Below, piece after piece: positions 6,824-12,684 of a DNA stretch of 12,728 nucleotides. The notes beneath the pieces were generated by a model. It saw only the letters and a program-made list of their open reading frames with translations. It searched no databases and had not been told where the DNA came from. The number at the start of each line of letters is the position of its first letter. The first letter of the stretch is position 1. Origin of the DNA: PALSA-1440 sp050011195 (GTDB lineage Bacteria > Verrucomicrobiota > Verrucomicrobiia > Limisphaerales > UBA8199); NCBI GenBank assembly GCA_050011195.1, contig JBEKJO010000165.1, forward strand, positions 1 through 12,728. Reading direction: 5' to 3'. The position numbers and the translations under genes were made by a program.

Positions 6824-7720
6824 ATGAATGCCCAAAGCTTCCTTGCCAGCCTGGATCAGCACGCCAAAGTCTTTGCCCCGAGCGCCCGCGCGACCTTCGA
6901 GGCGAATAAAGAATTAGGCGCCTGGCTGCTCGATCCGCTGGCGCGGTGGGCCCAGGCGGCGTACGGAGCGCGGGCTTTCGATGACGCCGCGAAAGGCTAC
7001 GCCCGGTATTGCCTGGGCGTGTGGAAAGCCCAGCAGCTTTATGAAAAGGCGGGCCGCTACACGCCGCAGGAATTGCCCGAGATTATCTCAGGGGTCTATG
7101 AAGATGAAGGTTACATGGTCCCCTATATGTGGGCGGCCATATTGATCTATCCATTTTGGCCCTCGGTGGTCCGGCACATTGCCTTGTACCGGGACGAGTT
7201 TCTCAAAGCGTTGCCGCCCAATGCCCATCTCCTGGAATTGGCCTGCGGCCATGGCGTGATGAGTTTGTTGGCCGCCGAGCAGAGGCCGGACGTTCACTCC
7301 CACGGCATTGACATCAGTCCGCCGGCGGTGGCGATTGCGAACCGGCTGCTCGGCGTGTCCGGGCATGGCGAACGGGTCACGTTCGAAGTCAAAGATGCCT
7401 TGCAACTGGAAACGGCTGGCCCGGGCCGGGCCTATCAGGGCATCATTGCCGCCATGCTGGCGGAGCATCTCCAAGACCCTCGTCCGCTGTTCCAGGCCAT
7501 CGCGCATTATCTGGCTGATGACGGTCTGGTTTTTTTCAGCACGGCCTTGGAATCGGCCCAGCGGGATCATGTCTATGAATTCCACCGGGAGAGCGAGGTC
7601 ATCCGAATGGCGGAGGAAGCGGGCCTGCGCGTGACGCGTTTGGTTTGCGACGCCAACGCCCCGCCGCCCGGGGCCCGTTTTCTTCCTCGCTCACTGGCGA
7701 TGATCCTGCGGCGGCGTTAG
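6824..7720 (+). CDS. Class I SAM-dependent methyltransferase
   Basis: A 298-residue protein from the ATG at 6824. The SAM-binding fold is clear: motif I ELACGHG at residues 138-144, an acidic strand end HGIDIS after beta-2, a KDALQLE segment after beta-3, and the IIAAMLAEHLQDP strand of motif IV. The N-terminal 130 residues are helical and specific to this protein; they contain an aromatic stretch (YMWAAILIYPFWPSV) that could be a hydrophobic substrate lid. A GTG at 6791 in the same frame overlaps the luxC stop as GTGA and would add 11 residues; the ATG has a GAGAG-like sequence upstream, though at a wide distance. Being inside the operon, it probably methylates the acyl product or its precursor; O-, N- or C-methylation cannot be told apart here. 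Confidence 0.85.
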   Translation: MNAQSFLASLDQHAKVFAPSARATFEANKELGAWLLDPLARWAQAAYGARAFDDAAKGYARYCLGVWKAQQLYEKAGRYTPQELPEIISGVYEDEGYMVPYMWAAILIYPFWPSVVRHIALYRDEFLKALPPNAHLLELACGHGVMSLLAAEQRPDVHSHGIDISPPAVAIANRLLGVSGHGERVTFEVKDALQLETAGPGRAYQGIIAAMLAEHLQDPRPLFQAIAHYLADDGLVFFSTALESAQRDHVYEFHRESEVIRMAEEAGLRVTRLVCDANAPPPGARFLPRSLAMILRRR

Positions 7721-7743
7721 GCATTACTTCGTTACATAATTTT

Positions 7744-8184
7744 ATGACAATGGAATTTCAGGAAGTGAGAGTTCACCTCAAGCAAAGATTCCCGTTTCTC
7801 ATGGTGGACCGGGTCCTGGAGCTGGAACCGGGGAAACGAATCAAGACGGTCAAAAACGTCACCGGGAGCGAGATTCAGTTTCTGGGCCACTTCCCGGATT
7901 TTGCGGTCATGCCCGGCACGTTGATTGTGGAGGCGTTTGGGCAAAGCGCTTCTTTGCTGTTTAGCCACACGACCGGGCTGGGCTTGAACCCGGGTGAGTT
8001 CATGGTGCTGGGGGCGATTAATGACATGCGATTTCTGGTTCCGGTTTTGCCGGGGCACTCCATGATTATCGAGGTGAACGTGTTGAAAATGACGCCCAAT
8101 GCCGCTCTGGTCGAAGGCTTCGTGCGCGTGAACGAGACAGTCGTGGCCCAGGGCAAACTAAGCTTTGGCCGGAAACAAATGTAG
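7744..8184 (+). CDS. FabZ-type 3-hydroxyacyl-ACP dehydratase (hotdog fold)
   Basis: A 146-residue single hotdog protein, the normal FabZ length. It has RFPFLMVDRV at residues 15-24, the catalytic His49 in LGHFPDFAVMPG and the catalytic Glu63 in LIVEAFGQ. The His-to-Glu spacing of 14 is that of FabZ. Known reaction: dehydration of 3-hydroxyacyl-ACP to trans-2-enoyl-ACP. It starts 23 bp after the methyltransferase and is the last gene of the operon. No ketosynthase or ketoreductase is present, so it either works on chains borrowed from general fatty acid synthesis or has become a specialised dehydratase or thioester-binding protein. The frame is open upstream to 7645, but that part lies inside the methyltransferase. 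A second ATG at 7750 is a minor alternative. Not named fabZ because it is probably not the housekeeping copy. Confidence 0.88.
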   Translation: MTMEFQEVRVHLKQRFPFLMVDRVLELEPGKRIKTVKNVTGSEIQFLGHFPDFAVMPGTLIVEAFGQSASLLFSHTTGLGLNPGEFMVLGAINDMRFLVPVLPGHSMIIEVNVLKMTPNAALVEGFVRVNETVVAQGKLSFGRKQM

Positions 8185-8186
8185 GC

Positions 8187-8795
8187 TCAGGGCTGTCCTG
8201 CGCGTTGCCCTTGCCCTTTTTCCCAAGCCCGGATTTGCTTCTCCGCATACCGGGCAATCGGGAGGACCGCCGCGCGATTTTGGGACCATTCTGCTGCCGT
8301 CATGGCAAAGTGCACGATATCGGCCGGTTGGCCGGCGATGACCCGAGCTCCCGCCTCGATCCCGGTCTGCCGGAATCCGAACTTGCGGACGTATGAATGA
8401 ACTTTCTCATTGGTGGATACGGATGTGCCGCGCAACTCTTTAAGCCCCATTTCTCCAAAGGCCAGGTCAAAGGTAATCAGCGAGGTGGGGACAGCCGCAG
8501 GGACTTCCGGCCGGATAATCAAACGGCCTGCCTCGCCGCTCCCGCCTGAGACGTGATACAGCCCATGGGTGCCTACGGGCAGGCCGCCCGGGGTTTCCAC
8601 AATGAAATAGAAATCATCTTCCCGGGCAAAATAAGCCCGGAGCCAGGCTTCTTGCTCGGCGACGCCGGCGGCTGAATCCCCGAGTTTGCTTTTGGTGTGC
8701 TCCAGGCTGCGCAGCCAAACAATGAACGCGGCATCGTCCAGGCGAACTGGACGAATCCGCGCGCCAAAGCCTTCTGCCTGCCAGGAATGTCGCAT
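8187..8795 (-). CDS. GNAT family N-acetyltransferase
   Basis: A 202-residue protein from the ATG at 8795. It has the GNAT layout: an N-terminal strand (ARIRPVRLDDAAFIVWLR), a central IVETPGGLPVGTHGLYHV strand pair, and a C-terminal NEKVHSYVRKFGFRQTG, the Asn and K-x-GF of which match the conserved acetyl-CoA side of RimL/PseH-like members. The acetyl-CoA pyrophosphate loop is not of the textbook Q-x-x-G-x-G/A form. The tail HFAMTAAEW is reminiscent of acetyltransferases acting on amino sugars in surface glycan clusters, but this is weak. A GTG at 8888 would add 31 residues; I reject it because that stretch holds nucleotide repeats and a hairpin and reads poorly as protein. It converges on the operon with only 2 bp between stop codons. 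Confidence 0.8.
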   Translation of the reverse strand: MRHSWQAEGFGARIRPVRLDDAAFIVWLRSLEHTKSKLGDSAAGVAEQEAWLRAYFAREDDFYFIVETPGGLPVGTHGLYHVSGGSGEAGRLIIRPEVPAAVPTSLITFDLAFGEMGLKELRGTSVSTNEKVHSYVRKFGFRQTGIEAGARVIAGQPADIVHFAMTAAEWSQNRAAVLPIARYAEKQIRAWEKGQGQRAGQP

Positions 8796-8800
8796 AACCG

Positions 8801-8860
8801 GAGCGAAATCTTTTCTCTGATACCGTACCACTGCCGGGTTGGCGAGCGAAATCTCTGATA
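8801..8860 (-). repeat. Interrupted direct repeat upstream of the GNAT start
   Basis: Read on the minus strand, TATCAGAGATTTCGCTC (8860-8844) is repeated at 8822-8801, where five bases (AAAAG) are inserted after TATCAGAG. The second copy ends five bases before the ATG at 8795. Repeated half-sites at this place could be an operator, or a duplication scar of a mobile element. Just upstream on the same strand is a perfect 6-bp hairpin GTCAGG/CCTGAC (8869-8886). Confidence 0.55.
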
Positions 8861-8894
8861 AGAGACAGGTCAGGTCGCATCCTGACACTGCCCC

Positions 8895-9010
8895 CGGACC
8901 GCGAGTCGTCCCTGGCTCGCAGCGGCTACCAATGCGAAACGGCGATCGAACCTCTGGCCCGCTCCCTGCACGGTCGAACGTGCTGCGAGCCAGGGACGGC
9001 TCGCGGTCCG
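8895..9010. repeat. Large near-perfect inverted repeat (29-bp arms, 58-bp centre), possible MITE
   Basis: The left arm at 8895-8923 (beginning CGGACCGCGAG) and the right arm at 8982-9010 (ending CTCGCGGTCCG) are reverse complements at 28 of 29 positions, with a single T/C difference. The whole 116-bp unit lies between the GNAT gene and the stop of the MFS gene at 9027. The arms would form a very stable hairpin in either RNA strand, but there is no T-run, so it is not a classical terminator. The size, GC-rich palindromic ends and intergenic placement are those of a REP/MITE-type element. The centre contains GATCGAAC and GGTCGAAC, a partial direct repeat. Confidence 0.8.
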
Positions 9011-9026
9011 TGACCGTGGGGGTGCC

Positions 9027-10433
9027 TCACGTGCCCCCTCTGGGCCAGAAGCGAATCCAGAAGCGCTGGGGGGATTGGATGAGGATTTCGCGGAGCAGGT
9101 CTTCCATGCTGGCGGCTTCCGGTTCGTGGAGTCGCCGCACGAGCGTGAGAGAAATCGTGAAGGCGAGGGCGGCGGCGGCGAAGAACACGGTGTAACGGTT
9201 CCAGGCGACGCCAAGCCAGAAGAAGGAGTGATGGCCAACAGCATCGATCAGCAGGCCCCAGGCAATCGGGGCGAGGCCGAGGGTGACATTGCCGACGGTG
9301 GAGTAGATGGCGAAGAAGTGGTTGCGGCCCATGACGGGAATGACCGCCATAGCGAGCCGGGTGTTGGCCATCTGGACGAGCGCGGCCAGCAGGCCCATCA
9401 TGAATTGCAAGAGCAGAACGATGGAGAGCCGCACCGGGAAGACACCGCCGGATAGAGTTACCCAGCCGGCCAGGACCGCTATCCAGGCCGAGAAACAGAA
9501 CGTAAGCACCGGTTTGCTGCCCAGGCGATCAAGGCGCGAGCCGAGCAGCCAAAGGCTGCTCAAGCCGCCGAGAAAGGCGATCGAGGTCACCAGCAATATC
9601 TTGCCTTCAGACAGGGCGGTTTCGGTCTTGAGGAAAGCGACGGTGAAGGCGGTCATGCCACCGTAAGCGATGGAGTAGCCGACGAGGGCGCGCAGCAGTT
9701 TCCGGAACGGGGGGAAGCGCAGCATTTCCAGCCAGGGCACCCGGTCCTGGGAGGCGCGGGTTTCCTCCGGCAGCTCGGCGTCGGGGATGCGTTTGAGGAA
9801 GGTGAGGCTCACCGCGCCCATGCTGGCGCTGAAAAGGAAGAGGATGGCGAATTGCCAGGAGCGCGTGTCGCCGGCCAGGCAGGCGGCGGCGATGAGGAAC
9901 GTGATGAAGCTGGCGAGGTTCTGGACGGCGGCATCGCGGGCGAGGTATTTGCCGCGCAACGCGGCGGGGACCAGGGCGGTGATCCACGGCAGCCAGGCGC
10001 AACTGGAGATGCCGCGCGAGAGATTGAAGCCGAACAGCAGCATCAACATCAGGGCGAGCCGGGTTTCGGCCTTGAGGAAAAAGCCGGTCAGCGGCACCAG
10101 CGCCATGGCGAAGATGAAGAGGATCCGCGTGCCCCAGCCGGCATAGACAAACCGTTTGAAGCCGAGGCGCGGGATGTAATTCGCCGCCGGGATTTGAAAG
10201 ATGACCAGCAGCGGCATCATGCCGGCGATGATGCCGAGGACGGTGGCGCTGGCGCCGAGGGTCTTGGCGTAAAGCACCATCGGGCTGTTGAGGACGACCT
10301 GGTAGGAAAAGGCGTTGAAGGTCGAGAACAGATAGGCGTTGTGCAGGCCGGGGGGAAAGGAGGCCCTTTGCCCCGGCTGGCTCAAAATGTCTGGTTGGTT
10401 CTCAGCCATGCTGTCCACATCCAACTCTTCCAT
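9027..10433 (-). CDS. Major facilitator superfamily (MFS) transporter
   Basis: A 468-residue integral membrane protein with about 12 hydrophobic segments in two bundles of six. The loop between helices 2 and 3 is NYIPRLGFKRFVYAGW, and there is a long cytoplasmic central loop with charged residues (KRIPDAELPEETRASQDR) between helices 6 and 7, as expected for MFS. The last 40 residues are a soluble tail. The substrate cannot be assigned. It is encoded opposite to the lux-like operon and is separated from it by the GNAT gene, so export of the operon product is possible but unsupported. Start is the ATG at 10433; an ATG at 10409 (MAENQPD) is equally credible, since neither has a good ribosome binding site. 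Confidence 0.88.
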   Translation of the reverse strand: MEELDVDSMAENQPDILSQPGQRASFPPGLHNAYLFSTFNAFSYQVVLNSPMVLYAKTLGASATVLGIIAGMMPLLVIFQIPAANYIPRLGFKRFVYAGWGTRILFIFAMALVPLTGFFLKAETRLALMLMLLFGFNLSRGISSCAWLPWITALVPAALRGKYLARDAAVQNLASFITFLIAAACLAGDTRSWQFAILFLFSASMGAVSLTFLKRIPDAELPEETRASQDRVPWLEMLRFPPFRKLLRALVGYSIAYGGMTAFTVAFLKTETALSEGKILLVTSIAFLGGLSSLWLLGSRLDRLGSKPVLTFCFSAWIAVLAGWVTLSGGVFPVRLSIVLLLQFMMGLLAALVQMANTRLAMAVIPVMGRNHFFAIYSTVGNVTLGLAPIAWGLLIDAVGHHSFFWLGVAWNRYTVFFAAAALAFTISLTLVRRLHEPEAASMEDLLREILIQSPQRFWIRFWPRGGT

Positions 10434-10491
10434 TCAACCACGGAAGGAGGCGGATGGACACGGATAAAAATCAAGCAACGGAGTTACCGGG

Positions 10492-10896
10492 TCAAAAGTG
10501 CCAGCCAACATCAGCAGGGAGGATGAGAGTTCCGGGATAGTTCAGCCCGAACCCGTTCACGTACCACTGGCTGGTAACGCCGGAACCGTCGCTCAGCGCC
10601 TTAAGGCTGAGGTAATTGGTCCCTTCCACCAAGAGCGCGCTCGAGAGTTCCAGGAGCGTATTGTGCGGCGCGCGGCCCGGCCAGGCATCCGCCGCGAGTT
10701 CCCCGCCGCCGACGGCAAACCCACTCGCTACTGCATCACCCTTGCCGTGCAGACCGAGGACGGCCTCCAGCGCCCCGAGCGTTGGTCCGACACCCCATCG
10801 CCCTCCGACATCCCGGCCCGCGGCGACCGCACCCGTGGCGAAGAGTTCTAGGTAGGGCAGCGCTGTCCCCAGCGCGCTGGCCGCCCCTTGCCGCAT
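10492..10896 (-). CDS. Hypothetical protein, possible beta-sandwich
   Basis: A 134-residue frame with a well-placed Shine-Dalgarno sequence (GGAG seven bases before the ATG at 10896) and GC-rich third codon positions like its neighbours. The second half reads as a plausible beta domain: NTLLELSSALLVEGTNYLSLKAL resembles the closing strands of carbohydrate-binding-type sandwiches, followed by SQWYVNGFGLNYPG and a C-terminal Phe. The N-terminal part (ALPYLELFATGAVAAG) is weakly hydrophobic. I do not recognise a family. The opposite strand is also open across most of this stretch (10498-10851, from a GTG), but that product looks like a shadow. It could be the surviving end of a larger broken gene. 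It lies 58 bp upstream of the MFS gene on the same strand and 37 bp from the divergent gene at 10934. Confidence 0.45.
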   Translation of the reverse strand: MRQGAASALGTALPYLELFATGAVAAGRDVGGRWGVGPTLGALEAVLGLHGKGDAVASGFAVGGGELAADAWPGRAPHNTLLELSSALLVEGTNYLSLKALSDGSGVTSQWYVNGFGLNYPGTLILPADVGWHF

Positions 10897-10933
10897 GTTT
10901 GCACTCCGTTGGAATTGATGGGAGACTTGCCCT

Positions 10934-11182
10934 ATGAAGACGAATCCGCTGCTTGAAGAACTCTGGCAGGTGAAAGACGACTTGGCGCGCGAAGCGGGTT
11001 ACGACCTTGACCGCATCTTCGCCGAGCTGCGTGCCGCCGAAGCCCGGCAACCAGGCCCAGTGATCCGGACGGCGGATGAACTCCGCCGTTACGTGGCCGG
11101 CGAGGAGCGGCGGCACGAAGCCGCTTCCGCTCTTGCCGTAAAGGAAGAACCGCCGCCCGCTCCACCGAAACGCAAGGAGTGA
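10934..11182 (+). CDS. Small charged helical protein, unknown (antitoxin-like in size and style)
   Basis: An 82-residue acidic and basic, mostly helical protein: MKTNPLLEELWQVKDDLARE, then AGYDLDRIFAELRAAE, then a linker (RQPGPVIRTADELRRYV) and a Pro-rich basic tail (EEPPPAPPKRKE). Proteins starting MK-x-NP-x-x-EE-x-W-x-x-KDE-x-A-x-E-x-x-YD are frequent small orphans in cyanobacteria, planctomycetes and verrucomicrobia and often accompany PIN-type toxins, but no toxin gene is next to this one. GGGAG lies nine bases before the ATG, which supports the start. A function as a lone antitoxin or a regulator is speculation. Confidence 0.7.
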   Translation: MKTNPLLEELWQVKDDLAREAGYDLDRIFAELRAAEARQPGPVIRTADELRRYVAGEERRHEAASALAVKEEPPPAPPKRKE

Positions 11183-11197
11183 CAAAGCCGTTCTGGA

Positions 11198-11231
11198 GGG
11201 CCTGGAACTGGCCGCGCAGTTCCGCCGGCCC
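11198..11231 (+). terminator. Candidate hairpin terminator after the small helical gene
   Basis: Sixteen bases after the stop at 11182, GGGCC-T-GGAAC pairs with GTTCC-GCC-GGCCC around a 10-base loop, giving two 5-bp stem blocks separated by a bulge. It is followed only by ATTTCC, not a proper T-run, so it may be a weak or factor-dependent terminator, or a chance structure. Confidence 0.3.
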
Positions 11232-11236
11232 ATTTC

Positions 11237-11276
11237 CAGTTTCATCCTTCATGCCTCATCCTTCATCCTTCCTTTG
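11237..11276. repeat. Low-complexity CATCCTT direct repeats
   Basis: TCATCCTTCAT, a spacer GCC, and then TCATCCTTCATCCTTCC form an imperfect short tandem array inside a 191-bp stretch (11183-11373) that otherwise shows no gene. It looks like slippage-prone intergenic filler. No function is suggested. Confidence 0.5.
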
Positions 11277-11373
11277 CCCCCCGCCCGCCAGCACAAGCCG
11301 CGAAATGGCCCGTGGCTGCACCTTCAAAGGCCGCAGCAACGGCTCGCTTCACTGATCTTGATAGGCGACAATC

Positions 11374-11652
11374 TCATGGTTTCTTGATTCGTGGCTGAAA
11401 CCACTCCCAAAAGTCCTTCCGGATGAATCCGTTGTAGTGGGACGGGTCGAGCTTGCAGATGAAGAGCGCTCCGTCTGGCTCAACCAGCGGCAATAGGCGT
11501 ACCTGCCACTTGTCCTCGTCAGAGGTCGTCTGTACAACGTAACACTGGTCACGATAACGAAACCAATGCACGGCAAGGTTGAGTGTCTCCTCGACCTTCT
11601 CACGCGTCAGGCCGGCCTTTGGCTTGATGTAAATGTGGTACAGATCACTCAT
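11374..11652 (-). CDS. Small Cas2/SinR-like (ferredoxin-fold) protein, non-catalytic
   Basis: A 92-residue protein from the ATG at 11652; an open extension to 11691 overlaps the gene upstream and is not used. The layout YHIYIKPKAGL, HWFRYRDQCYVVQTT, DKWQVRLLPLVEPDGALFICKL, NGFIRKDFWEWF follows the small proteins annotated as SinR or Cas2-like: a first strand, a W-x-Y helix end, a strand with V-x-T, the L-x-P-x-x-x-x-D/G turn, and a closing pattern G-x-x-x-K-D-x-W-x-W. The Asp of the first strand (YDL) that Cas2 nucleases use is absent here, so nuclease activity is unlikely. The assignment comes from pattern memory, not a search. It overlaps the membrane protein gene by eight bases (ATGAGTGA), so the two are co-expressed. 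Confidence 0.65.
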   Translation of the reverse strand: MSDLYHIYIKPKAGLTREKVEETLNLAVHWFRYRDQCYVVQTTSDEDKWQVRLLPLVEPDGALFICKLDPSHYNGFIRKDFWEWFQPRIKKP

Positions 11653-12100
11653 TGGTCTGTGACTTCGTCCCCGGCGCGGGGTCGGCGACACGGCTCGCTT
11701 CCGAATCGGGTAATGCAGCAGTCTGTGCGTCCTCTATGACTACTGGTTTTGGCGCTGGGAGCGGCAGCGCGCCGGAGTCTGGCAAAATCGGTAACGACTT
11801 CATCCCAAGACGCATCTGCTCATGCACAAGAAACTCCGCCCCTTCCAACAGGGCTGCTTGCGGGTTGTGATCCGCAAAGCTGACTAAGCGCCACAGCAGA
11901 GGGAAGCACAGCGTGAAGACCAAGATCAGGGCGAGAACCGAAACCCACACCATGCTTACTGACCAGGCGATGATAGCCATCGAAATCGATACGCAAATGA
12001 GGACGATCGACACCTTGCCGACCACGCCTCCGCGCAATTTCACCTTCGAGATGCCCTCGAACAGCTGACTCACATCGAACTTGATTGGAGACTCCGGCAT
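11645..12100 (-). CDS. Two-helix membrane protein, unknown function
   Basis: A 151-residue protein from the ATG at 12100 (MPESPIKFDVSQLFEG). Two adjacent hydrophobic segments, VGKVSIVLICVSISMAIIAW and VSVLALILVFTLCFPLLW (residues about 28-70), form a hairpin in the membrane, preceded by a short basic region (SKVKLRGG). The remainder is a soluble tail: a helix (FADHNPQAALLEGAEFLVHE) and then a Pro/Ala-rich, probably disordered end. I do not recognise the family. Base composition is less GC-rich than in the rest of the window, which fits acquisition with its partner. The frame is open to a TTG at 12145, which is unlikely as a start because the candidate promoter covers that stretch. Confidence 0.7.
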   Translation of the reverse strand: MPESPIKFDVSQLFEGISKVKLRGGVVGKVSIVLICVSISMAIIAWSVSMVWVSVLALILVFTLCFPLLWRLVSFADHNPQAALLEGAEFLVHEQMRLGMKSLPILPDSGALPLPAPKPVVIEDAQTAALPDSEASRVADPAPGTKSQTNE

Positions 12101-12116
12101 GTGGTGCGTATTGTGG

Positions 12117-12145
12117 CCTATACGTATTACGGAGCAAGAGCGCAA
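12117..12145 (-). promoter_or_regulatory. Candidate sigma-70-type promoter for the membrane/Cas2-like pair
   Basis: On the minus strand, TTGCGC (12145-12140) and TATAGG (12122-12117) are 17 bases apart, resembling a -35/-10 pair. The -10 box ends 16 bases before the ATG at 12100, which would give a very short leader, in line with the absence of a Shine-Dalgarno sequence. The palindrome ATACGTAT overlaps at 12120-12127 and a GCAAT/ATTGC hairpin lies at 12142-12154. Confidence 0.3.
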
Positions 12146-12154
12146 TGCGATTGC

Positions 12155-12574
12155 ATATTGGGAGCCAAACTTTGCATCAGTTCATCGTTTCATTAGGACT
12201 CTGCCATATCTTATGGACCGCGGCGAATCCTGTCAACTATGCGCGGGGTCTGCGGGAGGGGGTGAAGAAGGCGCGGTTTCTCAGCCGTTCCGGCTAGACC
12301 GGACGTGGGCGTGATATTGAAGCGGGAAAAGCGTCGAGGGGCACCGGACAAGCTGGCGGATGGAGCGAACGAACCGCGCACCAGCGTTTGCGGCAGCTTG
12401 CTCCCGCTGTCGAGCGCCCGGCCTCAACCAAAGCGCCAGCAAGCTGCACCCTCTCGCGACATCCGTAATATCCAAGCCACAGCAGACGAAGCCGCAAAAA
12501 CCACCCGGCCACTCAACCGTCCGCTTTTAGGACGCTTCCGCCTTCCGTCCCTCCTGAGCCAGCCTTGGGATCAT
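12155..12574. other. Non-coding or decayed stretch without a recognisable gene
   Basis: Several short open frames cross here on both strands, but they contradict each other, have no ribosome binding sites and give compositionally biased Arg/Pro/Ser-rich products. The stretch from about 12230 to 12570 is GC-rich and contains the inverted repeat at 12393-12447. It may be remnants of intergenic repeat elements. I see no RNA gene. Confidence 0.5.
12393..12447. repeat. Imperfect inverted repeat (16-bp arms, 23-bp loop)
   Basis: GCAGCTTGCTCCCGCT at 12393-12408 and AGCGCCAGCAAGCTGC at 12432-12447 are reverse complements at 14 of 16 positions. The outer ten bases pair perfectly. It lies outside any gene. 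A REP-like palindrome or a remnant of a structured element is likely; there is no T-run that would make it a terminator. Confidence 0.65.
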
Positions 12575-12684
12575 GGTACGACGTAGGTACGACGTAGGTA
12601 CGACGTTGGTGCGACGGTGGTGCGACGGTGGGGCGATATTGGTACGATATTGGTATGATATTGGTACGACGTTGGTACGACGTT
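12575..12684. repeat. Tandem array of ten 11-bp units
   Basis: Ten head-to-tail copies of an 11-bp unit with consensus GGTACGACGTT. Units 1-2 are GGTACGACGTA, 3 and 9-10 are GGTACGACGTT, 4-5 are GGTGCGACGGT, 6 is GGGGCGATATT, 7 is GGTACGATATT and 8 is GGTATGATATT. There is no spacer anywhere. Neighbouring units are often identical, so the array grew by local duplication. The unit is not a multiple of three, so it is not a simple protein repeat, although one minus-strand frame is open through it. Units 1 and 2 contain TACG-A-CGTA, a palindrome around one base. Confidence 0.92.

Noticed and set aside
2664..8184. Complete bioluminescence (lux) operon
   Set aside because: No luxA, luxB or luxD homologue is present on either strand; only the reductase half is found.
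9852..10526. 224-codon plus-strand open frame opposite the MFS gene
   Set aside because: It is Gly/Glu/Gln-rich, has no hydrophobic core and mirrors a transporter with about 12 membrane segments.
10498..10851. 117-codon plus-strand frame starting at a GTG
   Set aside because: It is plausible in codon use but has no good ribosome binding site, and the opposite frame has both a Shine-Dalgarno sequence and a more protein-like C-terminal half. The choice is not certain.
12575..12684. CRISPR array
   Set aside because: The units are 11 bp and directly adjacent with no unique spacers, and no cas gene other than a remote Cas2-like fold is near.
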